Assembly: GCA_937951345.1 (NCBI GenBank)
Contig: CALFCF010000036.1
Coordinates: forward strand, 62,001 to 126,000
DNA from: an uncultured Granulosicoccaceae bacterium
Lineage (GTDB): Bacteria; Pseudomonadota; Gammaproteobacteria; Granulosicoccales; Granulosicoccaceae
Direction of reading: 5' to 3'
Length of the DNA stretch: 64,000 nt
The translations under genes and the position numbers were made by a program. Under the pieces are notes generated by a model. It had not been told where the DNA came from and did no database searches. It saw only the letters and a list, made by a program, of their open reading frames with translations. This document shows positions 18,981 through 28,391 of this stretch, piece by piece; position 1 is the first letter of the stretch; the number at the start of each line of letters is the position of its first letter.

Positions 18981-20000
18981 ATGAATATTTATCTCCTTTC
19001 AAGACCATTGTCCCGATTATCCTTACTGCCTGTGTGTCTGCTGTTGGGTGCCTGCCAGTCTTTGGCATTTGGACCCCGTCCGCATTCCCCTGACGTGGTG
19101 TACACCAGTAACGTCGCTGAATCGCGCAAGATACAAGTTCCCCCTGATCTGACCAGCCTGGCGTCGGGAGAGCAGTTCGTTGTCCCCGGGGATCGCGGTG
19201 GCACGATATCACGCGATACATTGCTGCCTGTTGCCGAGACTGCGCGCCTTGAACGCGAAGGCGGCCTGGCCTGGTTGGCAGTGGACGCGCCTCCCGAGCA
19301 ACTGTGGCCGAAATTGCTGTCGTTTGTACGCGAAGAAGGTTTTGAGATCAGCAGTACGCTACCTCCTGTTGGACAAATCGCCACCCAGTGGCGCGGTCGC
19401 AGCGGATCGTCGGGTTCCTTTGCCTCGGGTTCAGGAACTGCGCAGGTCAGAATCGGCCTGAGACTGGAGCGGGTCAGCGACAGTGGCACGCGCGTTTTTG
19501 CGCGCTTGCAGTCCAGCAGCAGTCGTAGTAACGACGATCAGGTCGATTGGGATCAACCAGCCGCGAACCCCGAAAGAAGCAGTATCGTACTGCAGCGCCT
19601 GCTGGTATTTCTGGGGCTTGACGAGCAGCGTGCACGTGGCCTGATCGGTCAGCAGGCGGGCACCGATATCTTCAAGCCAAGTCAGGTTACAGACAGTGGC
19701 GGCAGCTCAACGCTGGTTATTCATCAGGCTTTAACGCCCAGCATCCGTGTCGTCTCCGGTGCACTACAGCAGTTGGGTGTACCGGTTAATCGTCGTCGCT
19801 CTACACGCACTTCGCTTGCAGTCCGCAATACCGATGGAGCGCTTGGCACGGATGATTCATCCGCGCAGTATGTGTTGCTGTTTAATTCAACCCACGAGAG
19901 CCGGGTTAGTGTCAGCGTTGCCAACCCCCAGGGCGCACGCATAGAACAAGATGCTGAGCGCACGATACTAACAACACTGCAGCAGGCGCTAACGGGTTAG
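18981..20000 (+). CDS. bamC: Outer membrane assembly lipoprotein BamC-like
   Basis: This lipoprotein carries a signal with the lipobox LLGAC (lipidated Cys near residue 25). It is followed by an unstructured leader with IQVPPDLTSL, the conserved BamC N-terminal motif that contacts BamD, and two compact domains (about 95-195 and 235-335). BamC is the accessory outer-membrane component of the BAM machine. I place the start at the second ATG (18981); 18969 is equally possible. The next gene encodes an MBL-fold protein, an adjacency I remember from Pseudomonas, where dapA and purC flank it; those two are missing here. Confidence 0.82.
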   Translation: MNIYLLSRPLSRLSLLPVCLLLGACQSLAFGPRPHSPDVVYTSNVAESRKIQVPPDLTSLASGEQFVVPGDRGGTISRDTLLPVAETARLEREGGLAWLAVDAPPEQLWPKLLSFVREEGFEISSTLPPVGQIATQWRGRSGSSGSFASGSGTAQVRIGLRLERVSDSGTRVFARLQSSSSRSNDDQVDWDQPAANPERSSIVLQRLLVFLGLDEQRARGLIGQQAGTDIFKPSQVTDSGGSSTLVIHQALTPSIRVVSGALQQLGVPVNRRRSTRTSLAVRNTDGALGTDDSSAQYVLLFNSTHESRVSVSVANPQGARIEQDAERTILTTLQQALTG

Positions 20001-20176
20001 AACGCGCTGAAAATCTACCGGGTATTTGCAGTGCACTACCTCCCCGCAAAGAGCTGCATTGTGATAGTGTGAAGCGCTTCGAAAGTGTGGATATTCGAGC
20101 AATTTTCTTCGGAAAAAAACTGTTAATCATCTGATCCTGATTACCTGCGACAAAGCCATTCATCGTCATCTCCCCA

Positions 20177-21007
20177 ATGAAAAATACCGGGCTCAAGATC
20201 GCTTCCCTCGGTAGCGGAAGTTCAGGCAATGCGACGTTAATCAGTTCCGGTAAAACACTGTTATTACTGGATTGCGGATTTGCGCTCAAGGAAATCGTCG
20301 CCCGTTGTGCCGAGCTCAGTGTGTCGCTGCAACGGCTGGATGGTGTACTTGTGACGCACGAACACAGTGATCATGTGCGCGGCCTGGGGCCGTTAGTAAG
20401 AAAGTATGCGATACCGCTCTGGATAACCCACGGTACTTACAGATCATTGCGCGACAGCAAAATCGGCCCGGTCAATTTGATCAATGCGCATGAGTCGTTT
20501 GATATCGGCGATATACACATTGTTCCATTCCCGACACCTCATGATGCAGCCGAATCATGCCAGTTTGTTTTTAGTACACCCAATGCAAGATTTGCCTGTG
20601 TTACGGACCTTGGTGTACCTACGGCGCACATAACGTCGACAATTGCCGACTGCGATGCGCTGTTGGTCGAAAGCAACTACGATGAAAAAATGTTGCGTCA
20701 GGGGCCCTATCCACCATCTTTGCAGGCGCGCATTCGTTCTGATTTCGGGCATCTTGGCAATGAACAGGCTGGCGATCTGGTGCGAAGAGTCGATAGCAGC
20801 AGGCTTGAAACTGTCCTGCTTGGGCATCTAAGCGAAAAAAACAATGCGCCTGATGTGGCTCGAGATACTGTTGCCCGTTACATCGAGAGGTCGGAGCGTT
20901 TAACCGTCCTTGAGCAACATAGCGTGAGCGAATGGTTTAGCGTGTCGCGTGATGATCGGTTGCACGTTCCTGATACAGATCATGAATCGCTGATCACCAC
21001 CGCGTAA
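20177..21007 (+). CDS. MBL-fold metallo-hydrolase, YycJ/PhnP-like
   Basis: The 276-residue protein starts with SLGSGSSGNATLI and has the HxHxDH metal motif HEHSDH at 61-66, plus later ligands in PTPHDA (about 120), VTDLG and GHLS (about 215). This is the metallo-beta-lactamase fold group related to VicX/YycJ and PhnP phosphodiesterases. In several gammaproteobacteria it lies between bamC and purC. Its substrate is unknown: a nucleic-acid or phosphodiester substrate is likely by family. The stop codon region overlaps the 3' end of folE2 (convergent) by 28 bp. Confidence 0.9.
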   Translation: MKNTGLKIASLGSGSSGNATLISSGKTLLLLDCGFALKEIVARCAELSVSLQRLDGVLVTHEHSDHVRGLGPLVRKYAIPLWITHGTYRSLRDSKIGPVNLINAHESFDIGDIHIVPFPTPHDAAESCQFVFSTPNARFACVTDLGVPTAHITSTIADCDALLVESNYDEKMLRQGPYPPSLQARIRSDFGHLGNEQAGDLVRRVDSSRLETVLLGHLSEKNNAPDVARDTVARYIERSERLTVLEQHSVSEWFSVSRDDRLHVPDTDHESLITTA

Positions 21008-21786
21008 GCCGAATGATTATGAATGGACTCAAAGTTTTCAACTTCTAGCCGGTACCGTTCAATACGGGTTTCCTTGTTCAGCCTGATAGCAATGTCTCTT
21101 ATCAGGTCTTCGACAAACTTCGGATTATCGTAAGCCCTTTCTGTCACATGCTTCTCGTCGCTACGCTTTAACTGACTGTAAAGTTCGCTTGATGCTTCTG
21201 CTTCGGCAATGTCTATCAATTCTTCCCAGAGTAAATCTGACCCGGGTACGACTGTCGCTTCTATCGTAACGTGCGATCGTTGGTTGTGTGCACCGTACGC
21301 AGAGATTTCTTTAGAGCATGGGCATAGAGTTGTAACAGGGACAACCACGGTGACAGTGCTTGAGATATCAGACTCATCTGTAATTTCAGAGCAAAGCGTT
21401 ACGCTGTAGTCGAGCTTACCCGGAACAGAACTTACCGGTGCGAGTTTGTCAACGAACCAGCTGAACGAGACTGACAAAGTACCTGCACTGCTGTCAAGAA
21501 TCTGAATCATCTCAGAACATAAGTTGTGGAAGTTACTCAGCGAAAAAACAGTGCTCTGACTGTCTGTTAGTAACTGTGTAAAGCGAGACATGTGGGTGCC
21601 TTTCTGTTGCGCTGGCAATGCAACTGTCATCAGCCAGGTGCCCACAGTGTGTTGCGGATTTCCACCGCGATCGCTGACTGAAACGGGGTGTCTGATGTCT
21701 CTGATACCCACACGGTGAATCGGCGTGTCACGCCGATCACGGTAGGACTGAACATCCGGTATGTCGTGGTTTTTATCGGCTGTCAT
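20980..21786 (-). CDS. folE2: GTP cyclohydrolase I type 2 (FolE2)
   Basis: FolE2 makes 7,8-dihydroneopterin triphosphate from GTP, the first step of folate synthesis, and replaces the zinc-dependent FolE1. The hallmark segments are VSVSFSWFVDKLAPVSSVPG, VPVTTLCPCSKEIS and YGAHNQRSHV. Length (268) is normal. From the family literature, folE2 genes are often zinc-repressed; I see no clear Zur site in the 75 bp before it, though the start of the probable transcript may be further upstream (corC-radA-ispA-folE2, all minus). The last codons overlap the MBL gene on the other strand. Confidence 0.95.
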   Translation of the reverse strand: MTADKNHDIPDVQSYRDRRDTPIHRVGIRDIRHPVSVSDRGGNPQHTVGTWLMTVALPAQQKGTHMSRFTQLLTDSQSTVFSLSNFHNLCSEMIQILDSSAGTLSVSFSWFVDKLAPVSSVPGKLDYSVTLCSEITDESDISSTVTVVVPVTTLCPCSKEISAYGAHNQRSHVTIEATVVPGSDLLWEELIDIAEAEASSELYSQLKRSDEKHVTERAYDNPKFVEDLIRDIAIRLNKETRIERYRLEVENFESIHNHSAYAVVISDS

Positions 21787-21861
21787 GCCGGTGGTACCTG
21801 AGATTGTATTTTCGGTTGATCGGTTGGCGCGGGAACGGCGCAGTTTACATGACTCTGCTGG

Positions 21862-22773
21862 TTAATACGTCCGTTCGATGATGAAGGTTGATATTTGTCT
21901 CAGTTCGTCAAACTCATGGCCCAGGCCATCCAGGTGCTGCTGCGCTTGCTGGTAGGTTTCGACGGCATGTTTACGTGCACCCGCAAGGCCCAGTAACGCC
22001 GGATAGGTCGGCTTGTTCAGCATGTTATCCGCTCCCTGGGTTTTGCCCAGCGTTTCAGTGTCCGAGATAACATCCAGTATGTCGTCCACGATCTGAAACA
22101 GCAGCCCTATATCGTCGGCAAAGTTGTCAAGCCGTTGAACCAGCTGGCTCTCGATTGTGCGGTCGGCCAGAGTTGCGATTTTGATGCTGGCGCGGATTAG
22201 TTTGCCGGTTTTGTGACGGTGCATATTCTGCAGCTCTTCAAGCGATAGCGCTTTTCCAACTGCCGCAAGGTCTATTGCCTGACCAGCTGCCATCCCGCTG
22301 GCACCGCTGGCAAGGCCCAGCAAGGTGACCATATCGTTACGGGTTTGTGCATCGAGCGTCGGATCCTGATTGTTGGCTAAGGCGGTGAATGAAAGCGCTT
22401 GTAGTGCGTCACCGGCAAGTATCGCTGTCGCTTCACCGTAACGTTTGTGGCAGGTTGGCAGCCCACGTCGTAAATCATCGTCGTCCATGGCGGGCAGGTC
22501 ATCGTGAACCAGCGAATAGGCATGCATGATTTCAATCGCTGCTGCCGGCACATCCAGCGTTTGCTGCGGGATGCCTAAAGCGCGGGCGGTGGCATAGCAC
22601 AATGTTGGTCGCACCCGTTTCCCACCATTGATCACTGCATAACGCATGGCATCATGCAATTCCTGCAGAGTGTGGTCGCTGGAACAGAGATTTTCATCGA
22701 GCACGCGCGCAAGCACCTCATCGGCGCGATGTTTGTAGATAGTCAGAAAATTATTTTGTACGGCGCTGTCCAT
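21862..22773 (-). CDS. ispA: Farnesyl diphosphate synthase (IspA)
   Basis: IspA condenses IPP with DMAPP and GPP to give farnesyl diphosphate for quinones and undecaprenyl phosphate. The first Asp-rich motif DDLPAMDDDDLRRG (about 92-105) and the second, FQIVDDILDV (about 227-236), are intact, with GGKRVRPTLCY near the N-terminus. The 303-residue length is normal. In many relatives ispA sits between xseB and dxs; neither is here. Instead it follows radA by 70 bp and precedes folE2 by 75 bp. Confidence 0.96.
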   Translation of the reverse strand: MDSAVQNNFLTIYKHRADEVLARVLDENLCSSDHTLQELHDAMRYAVINGGKRVRPTLCYATARALGIPQQTLDVPAAAIEIMHAYSLVHDDLPAMDDDDLRRGLPTCHKRYGEATAILAGDALQALSFTALANNQDPTLDAQTRNDMVTLLGLASGASGMAAGQAIDLAAVGKALSLEELQNMHRHKTGKLIRASIKIATLADRTIESQLVQRLDNFADDIGLLFQIVDDILDVISDTETLGKTQGADNMLNKPTYPALLGLAGARKHAVETYQQAQQHLDGLGHEFDELRQISTFIIERTY

Positions 22774-22843
22774 TGGATGTTGGATTGGACTGGTGGGGGT
22801 ACTTCAGGTCTCTCAAAACGCAGCTTGCTGCGCTGAACAACGA

Positions 22844-24217
22844 TCAGTGTATCAAATCAAGTGCCTGCGGTAGCCGATCAATACCGTGTACCACAAAATC
22901 TTTTATTGGTTTTCTCGGGACATTCGATGCGGGCACAATGGCTTGCTTGAAACCCTGCTTTGCGGCGGCCAGCAGGCGCTCTTCTCCATTGGAAACCGGT
23001 CGGACTTCTCCAGCAAGTCCAACCTCACCGAACACCACTAGATCGACCGGCAACGGTTTGTTTCGAAGCGAGGAAATAGCGGCCAGCAAAATGGCCAGAT
23101 CGACAGCAGTTTCGGTAATTCGCACGCCACCGACAACGTTGATGAACACATCCTGATCGAACATCGCAATTCCTGCATGTCGGTGTAGCACAGCAAGCAG
23201 CATCGACAGCCGGTTCTGCTCAAGCCCCAGCGCAATGCGGCGGGGATTTCCGAGCTGGCTTTCGTCAACCAGAGCCTGAGCTTCAATCAATAACGGACGC
23301 GAGCCTTCACGAGTCACCATGATCACGCTGCCGCTGACAGGCTCTGGATGGCGCGATAGAAAAATAGCTGAAGGATTCTTCACAACTTTCAGCCCGCGAT
23401 CACTCATGAAGAACACGCCGATCTCGTTGACCGCACCGAAGCGGTTTTTGACGGCTCGTATCACACGGTAGCGCTCTGATGTGTCACTTTCGAAGTAGAG
23501 TACTGTGTCCACCATGTGTTCAAGCACCCGCGGGCCTGCCAGTGCACCTTCTTTAGTGACGTGACCGACCAAAAAAATCGCTGTGCCGGTTTGTTTTGCG
23601 AAGCGTACAAGACGCGCGGCACTCTCCCTTACCTGTGCTACGGAACCAGGTGCTGAATTCAGCGCATCTGTGAAAATTGTCTGGATCGAATCCACAACAA
23701 CCACGCGCGGACGTTCCCGCTGCAGGGTCTCAATGATGGATTCGACACGTGTTTCGGCATAGAGACGCAGCTTGTCAGTCGGCAAACCAATGCGATGAGC
23801 GCGCATGCTGACCTGTTGCAGCGATTCCTCACCGGTCGCGTAGAGCGTTGCTTTATCACCGGGTAATTGTTGTGATAAACAGGCCATGGATTGAATCAAC
23901 AGCGTGGATTTGCCAACGCCGGGATCGCCACCTATCAGTGTGACAGAGCCAGGTACAAGACCCCCGCCAAGCACCCGGTCGAGTTCAGTCAGTCCGCTAT
24001 CAAGGCGTTCCAGTTCACTTTGTTGGACCTCGCTCGCAACAGTGACGGTTGCGTTGCCGGCGTAACCTTCATAGCGTGACTGGTTGGTTGTCGAGGCAGG
24101 TGTGACAACTGATTCTTCGAGTGTGTTCCAGGCTTTGCAGTCGGCACACTGACCGTTCCACTGACCGGACTCTGCGCCACAGGCATTACACTGATAACGT
24201 GTGCGGGTTTTCGCCAT
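22844..24217 (-). CDS. radA: DNA recombination/repair protein RadA
   Basis: RadA is a RecA-like, DnaB-type ring ATPase that drives branch migration. Four Cys (YQCNACG, QCADC) form the zinc finger at the N-terminus. GGDPGVGKSTLL is Walker A, VVVDSIQTIF is Walker B, KNRFG is the family signature, and a Lon-like C-terminal domain (VGGVRITETAVDLAI, FGEVGLAGEVRPV) follows. All domains and the 457-residue length are normal. The gene starts 11 bp after the stop of the CorC-type gene, so they probably share a transcript. Confidence 0.96.
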   Translation of the reverse strand: MAKTRTRYQCNACGAESGQWNGQCADCKAWNTLEESVVTPASTTNQSRYEGYAGNATVTVASEVQQSELERLDSGLTELDRVLGGGLVPGSVTLIGGDPGVGKSTLLIQSMACLSQQLPGDKATLYATGEESLQQVSMRAHRIGLPTDKLRLYAETRVESIIETLQRERPRVVVVDSIQTIFTDALNSAPGSVAQVRESAARLVRFAKQTGTAIFLVGHVTKEGALAGPRVLEHMVDTVLYFESDTSERYRVIRAVKNRFGAVNEIGVFFMSDRGLKVVKNPSAIFLSRHPEPVSGSVIMVTREGSRPLLIEAQALVDESQLGNPRRIALGLEQNRLSMLLAVLHRHAGIAMFDQDVFINVVGGVRITETAVDLAILLAAISSLRNKPLPVDLVVFGEVGLAGEVRPVSNGEERLLAAAKQGFKQAIVPASNVPRKPIKDFVVHGIDRLPQALDLIH

Positions 24218-24228
24218 GAAACCAAACG

Positions 24229-25761
24229 CTAACGGTGATTGCCGAGGCGCCTATGCTCACGCGGGCCCGTCTCGTCGTTAGTGTATTCGCCTTCTTGAGC
24301 TTGTGTTTGGCGGGTTTCGCTGGATGTTTCTTGGTCCTGATTGTTGCGCCCTGAGAGTTGCGCGAGACGATGATCAGGTGATTCCTGTATTCGAGTTTCA
24401 TCGTTGTCTGCACCGGCTTGTTCCAACCTCTTATCCGCAGGAGATTGCGAACCGTGTTCCCCGGTTGCTCCCGATTTACCGGTTTCGATTGACGTTTGGT
24501 CTGATGTCTGTAGCGGTGAAATGCGAACAGTGCTGACTCGATTGTCATCAAGTTCGATGACTTCGATTTGATGTTCGTTGAGACTGAATACCGCGCCTGC
24601 TGACGGAAAATTTTCCAGATGCTCGAGAATTATTCCGTTCAGTGTTTTAGGACCGTCTGCTGAAAGTTCCCAGTTAAGTGAGCGATTCAAATTTCTTATT
24701 TGGGCGCCGCCATCAACGAGAAAACTACCGTCGGGTTGTGGTTGTATTTCCTGAGGCGCCTGCTGTGGGTCATAGTTGAACTCGCCCACTATTTCTTCCA
24801 GAATATCTTCAAGTGTCAGTAGTCCGAGTATGTCGCCGTACTCATCCACTACCAATCCTATGCGCCGTTGCTCGCGCTGAAAGTTCAGCAGTTGCACTGT
24901 CAGGGATGTGCCTTCGGGTATGAAGTAGGCATCGCGGATCCTCTCTTCAAGTGTGTTCCGATTAAAATCACCGGAACGCATCGTATCAAGCATCTTGCGC
25001 AGATAGATGAATCCGATGACGTTGTCGATGTTCTCCCGGTATACAATCATTCGTCCGTGTTCGCTACTGGATATTTGTGCCAGTATCTCGTCCCAGCTGT
25101 CTTCAAGATCAATAGCATCGATGTCATTTCGTGGCACCATGATGTCATCAACAGAGATCTCTTCAAGGTCAAGTATATTGATGAGCATGTCGCGGTGACG
25201 CTTGGGAATCAAACCGGCAGATTCATTTACCACTGTTGCAAGCTCAGCACTGGTTAATTCCTCATGGCTGTTGTTATCCGTTGACACATTAAGTAGAGCC
25301 AGTAATCGCCCGGCGGTCCAGTTAACAACACGAACAACAGGCCATGCCACTTTCAACAGCGGCAAGTATATCGCCGACGCGAAGAACGCGATTTGTTCGG
25401 TTTTTTGTGTGGCAAGTGTCTTGGGTGTAACTTCAGCAAATACAAGAATCACAATGGTTAGCAGGCCGGTTGCCAGTGCGATACCGGGTTCCCCAAACAA
25501 TCGCAGCGCGATAACTGTAGCGATCGCCGAGGCCAGGATATTCACAAAATTATTGCCCAGTAAAATCAGGCTGATTAGACGATCAGGGCGTTGCAGGAGT
25601 TTCGCAGTGCGGATAGCGCCTTTGTGTCCGCCATTAGCAAGGTGACGCAACCGGTAACGATTGAGGGACATAAGTGCTGTTTCGGAGCCGGAAAAAAAAC
25701 CGGACATCAAAATCAGCAGAATCAGCAAGCCGAACAGGATGCTGAGTGAAAATATGTTCAA
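24229..25761 (-). CDS. CNNM/CorC-type membrane protein with CBS pair (YfjD-like)
   Basis: The 510-residue protein has a DUF21/CNNM membrane domain (residues 1-190, with GSETALMSLNRYRL after the first helix), then a CBS pair (about 205-330) and a CorC/HlyC C-terminal domain (about 345-425). It resembles YfjD/YtfL and is usually annotated as a Mg/Co efflux or haemolysin-like protein; transport has been shown only for some relatives. A long charged tail (about 425-510: Glu, Gln, Arg, Thr-rich) is unusual. It faces away from ffh, as the yfjD relative does in other genomes, but the ypjD gene between them is missing. Confidence 0.88.
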   Translation of the reverse strand: MNIFSLSILFGLLILLILMSGFFSGSETALMSLNRYRLRHLANGGHKGAIRTAKLLQRPDRLISLILLGNNFVNILASAIATVIALRLFGEPGIALATGLLTIVILVFAEVTPKTLATQKTEQIAFFASAIYLPLLKVAWPVVRVVNWTAGRLLALLNVSTDNNSHEELTSAELATVVNESAGLIPKRHRDMLINILDLEEISVDDIMVPRNDIDAIDLEDSWDEILAQISSSEHGRMIVYRENIDNVIGFIYLRKMLDTMRSGDFNRNTLEERIRDAYFIPEGTSLTVQLLNFQREQRRIGLVVDEYGDILGLLTLEDILEEIVGEFNYDPQQAPQEIQPQPDGSFLVDGGAQIRNLNRSLNWELSADGPKTLNGIILEHLENFPSAGAVFSLNEHQIEVIELDDNRVSTVRISPLQTSDQTSIETGKSGATGEHGSQSPADKRLEQAGADNDETRIQESPDHRLAQLSGRNNQDQETSSETRQTQAQEGEYTNDETGPREHRRLGNHR

Positions 25762-26075
25762 GAAAGGTCAGGGCCTCGTGTTGCCAGTATGCCACCACTT
25801 AATAGGGAGTCGCCGATGCTGTCAAGCGTTTTTTACCTATCCGTGCGTGCGCTGTGACTGCATCCGAACGGACCGGCCGTTGATGCAGCTCCGGCGCTTG
25901 AAACGACGCCAGCGCCGCGGTTTATATCGCGCGGTTCCCCTCCTATAATGCTGTAGTAGTCAATCGATTCCACGATCCCGGGCGAGGCTTAAAGCTGGCA
26001 TCTATCGCTGATTAATAGATGCAGGCATCAGGCCTGATTCAGTAAAAGCAACGCCAACAAAGGAAACTATTTCGC
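25762..26075. other. Divergent promoter region between CorC-type gene and ffh
   Basis: There is no gene here. Besides the TATAAT of the ffh promoter (below) it holds a GC-rich palindromic stretch, CGCCAGCGCCGCGG, around 25908. The ypjD gene often found here in relatives is absent. Confidence 0.45.
25921..25949 (+). promoter_or_regulatory. Candidate sigma-70 promoter of ffh
   Basis: A perfect TATAAT -10 box (25944-25949) has a weak -35 (TTTATA, 25921-25926) with 17 bp spacing. It would give a 5' leader of about 120 nt before the ffh ATG. Confidence 0.4.
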
Positions 26076-27434
26076 ATGTTCAACTCTTTATCTGACCGCC
26101 TCGGCCGCACGATCAAGAACCTCAGCGGTCAAGGTCGCCTGACTGAGAGCAACATCAAGGATACGTTGCGTGAAGTACGCATGGCTCTGCTTGAGGCTGA
26201 TGTGGCTCTACCAGTGGTCAAGCAGTTCACTGACAGTGTGCGTAACAAGGCGCTTGGAAAAGAAGTCATGCAAAGCCTGTCACCCGGACAGGCGCTGGTG
26301 AAAGTTGTGCACGACGAGCTCGTCGTGCTGATGGGTGAGGAAAACAGTGCGCTTGATCTATCGAGTCAGCCCCCTGCGATCGTATTAATGGCGGGTCTCC
26401 AGGGTGCGGGTAAAACCACCACTGTCGGTAAGCTCGCGACATTTCTCAAAGAACGTCACAAGAAAAAAGTCATGGTGGTTAGTTGTGACATCTATCGACC
26501 GGCTGCTATCAAGCAGCTCCAGACTGTTGCTGAAACTGCAGGTGCCGCGTTTCACCCCAGTGACGCGGAACAGCAGCCTGTGAGTATTGCGCGCGAAGCC
26601 GTGCAAGCAGCAAAGCGCGAATTTGCAGATGTGTTACTGGTCGATACCGCTGGCCGGCTCGCCGTAGACGAGCAAATGATGGCTGAGATAAAGGAATTGC
26701 ACGATGAACTAAAACCGATAGAGACATTATTCGTCGTGGATAGCATGACCGGCCAGGATGCCGCCAACACCGCCAAGGTGTTTGGTGAGGCGCTGCCATT
26801 AACTGGCGTTGTGCTTACCAAGACCGATGGTGATGCGCGCGGTGGCGCTGCTTTGTCGGTACGAATGATCACCGGCAAACCGATTAAGTTCTTGGGTTCC
26901 GGTGAAAAACTCGATGCGCTGGAACCCTTTCATCCAGAGCGTGTTGCATCACGCATTCTTGACATGGGGGATGTGGTCAGCCTGGTCGAAGAAGTCGAGG
27001 CCAAAGTTGACAAGACCAAAGCCGAGCGCCTGGCGAAGAAATTTAAAAAAGGCAAAGCCTTCGACCTCTATGATCTGCGAGATCAACTGGAGCAGGTGGA
27101 AAAAATGGGTGGAATGCAGTCTTTGATGGAAAAAATGCCTGGAGCCGGCAAGATGGCAGATGCCATGAAATCGGGCGCAAACGACAAGGAAATGGCACAC
27201 ATGATTGCAATCATTAACTCCATGACGCCACAGGAGCGGCGTTACCCCGCAATTCTAAAAGGATCACGCAAAAAACGTGTGGCTGCGGGTAGTGGTTTAC
27301 AGGTACAGGATGTCAATCGGCTGCTCAAGCAGCATGCTCAGATGAGCAAGATGATGAAGCGCGCCTCAAAAATGGGTATGAACAAGATGCTGCGCGGTAT
27401 GCAGGGCAAACTCCCACCGGGGATGGGTTTCTAG
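26076..27434 (+). CDS. ffh: Signal recognition particle protein Ffh
   Basis: Ffh is the GTPase of the signal recognition particle; with 4.5S RNA it targets nascent inner-membrane proteins to FtsY. The protein has the N domain, G1 GLQGAGKTTTVGKLA, DTAGRL, TKTDGDARGGAALS, and the Met-rich M domain (Met-heavy from about 350 on, ending GKLPPGMGF). Length 452 is normal. The ribosome site AAAGGA lies upstream of the ATG. The 4.5S RNA gene is not in the window. It precedes the rpsP operon by 500 bp. Confidence 0.98.
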   Translation: MFNSLSDRLGRTIKNLSGQGRLTESNIKDTLREVRMALLEADVALPVVKQFTDSVRNKALGKEVMQSLSPGQALVKVVHDELVVLMGEENSALDLSSQPPAIVLMAGLQGAGKTTTVGKLATFLKERHKKKVMVVSCDIYRPAAIKQLQTVAETAGAAFHPSDAEQQPVSIAREAVQAAKREFADVLLVDTAGRLAVDEQMMAEIKELHDELKPIETLFVVDSMTGQDAANTAKVFGEALPLTGVVLTKTDGDARGGAALSVRMITGKPIKFLGSGEKLDALEPFHPERVASRILDMGDVVSLVEEVEAKVDKTKAERLAKKFKKGKAFDLYDLRDQLEQVEKMGGMQSLMEKMPGAGKMADAMKSGANDKEMAHMIAIINSMTPQERRYPAILKGSRKKRVAAGSGLQVQDVNRLLKQHAQMSKMMKRASKMGMNKMLRGMQGKLPPGMGF

Positions 27435-27933
27435 AGCGCGTTGGGCTGATTTCCAGCTGATTGGCGTTGCAACACAGTCAGCCTTATGTATCACCGGGTA
27501 CAATAGCCGCGATTCAGGCGCACCACGCGCGCTCATGCGAGGACTCGGCTGACTGGCGTAGTCCGGGTGCGTGTGAATACCCTTTGTGTTGCCGTTGTTC
27601 CTTCCGCTCTTTATTTTCCTGATTAATCAGGTACAATTACTGGTTCCCTTGGGTTTAATCCACAGGATATCTGAAAGGGACAGACGCCTGACGGGCGCTG
27701 TATCGTCCGTTCTTGAAGGGCGTACAAGGCGTTCCCGGAATTGACACCCCGCGTTTTTTAATCGAGGTATATGCCACCGAGGCAGATAGAGGGCGGCAGA
27801 CGACGGCGCAAACCGATTACAGAAATTGGCGGCAGCTGGCCCGGAGCCGGATTGGGCGCTGAATATACAAGTACCAATACGTTAATAACTTTCGACTAGT
27901 AAGTCGACGATTACTGAGTAATCCTGAGTACAC
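27435..27933 (+). other. 499 bp leader before rpsP
   Basis: No gene is visible. TACAAT boxes occur at 27499 and 27632 and TTGACA at 27741, none with a good partner at 17 bp. The stretch 27690-27840 has several GC-rich arms (CGCCTGACGGGCG, for example) and could fold into a structured leader for the ribosomal operon. I recognise no known riboswitch or ribosomal-protein leader. Confidence 0.4.
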
Positions 27934-28374
27934 ATGGTCACCATACGATTATCTCGAGGCGGGGCAAAGAAGAAGCCCTACTACCACATTGTTGCCACTG
28001 ATAGCCGGTCACGACGTGATGGGCGGTACATTGAACGGCTGGGGTTTTTCAACCCGGTAGCGCGTAGCAGTGCAGAGCCCGTGCGTATCGACCTCGATAG
28101 AGTCGATTATTGGGTCAGTCACGGTGCGCTGCTGAGCGAACGTGTTGAAAAGCTCGTTAAGAGCTACCGCAAATACGGTAGTGAGCAAGATCCGGCTGAT
28201 GCAAAACGCGACGCGAAAAAAGCGGCACGCAAGGCCAAGCTAAAAGCCGCCAATGCTGCGCCCGTTGAAGAAGCAACTGAAGACGCTGTTGAGGATACTG
28301 CCGCAGAGAGCACGGCGGATGCGGCACCTGCAGAAGAAGCTGCAGACAATGCTGAGCAGGGTGCCGAGGAATAA
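27934..28374 (+). CDS. rpsP: Ribosomal protein bS16 with long acidic tail
   Basis: The first 82 or so residues are the standard small-subunit protein bS16 ([45 protein letters not shown]). A Lys/Ala run (about 88-105) and then an Ala/Glu/Asp-rich tail to residue 146 follow. The family is normally 80-90 residues in gammaproteobacteria, so the tail is an extension of about 60. The frame is continuous and codon use shows no break. It heads the rpsP-rimM-trmD-rplS cluster; rimM begins 17 bp after its stop. Confidence 0.95.
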   Translation: MVTIRLSRGGAKKKPYYHIVATDSRSRRDGRYIERLGFFNPVARSSAEPVRIDLDRVDYWVSHGALLSERVEKLVKSYRKYGSEQDPADAKRDAKKAARKAKLKAANAAPVEEATEDAVEDTAAESTADAAPAEEAADNAEQGAEE

Positions 28375-28391
28375 CCTGTTCGTCACCCGGA

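Noticed and set aside
26040-27934. 4.5S RNA gene near ffh
   Set aside because: The conserved GGAAGGAAGCAG-like loop of 4.5S RNA does not occur here or, as far as I can see, anywhere in the window.
28164-28349. Ala/Ser-rich minus-strand frame in rpsP
   Set aside because: It is the reverse frame of the low-complexity acidic tail of bS16 and reflects codon bias.
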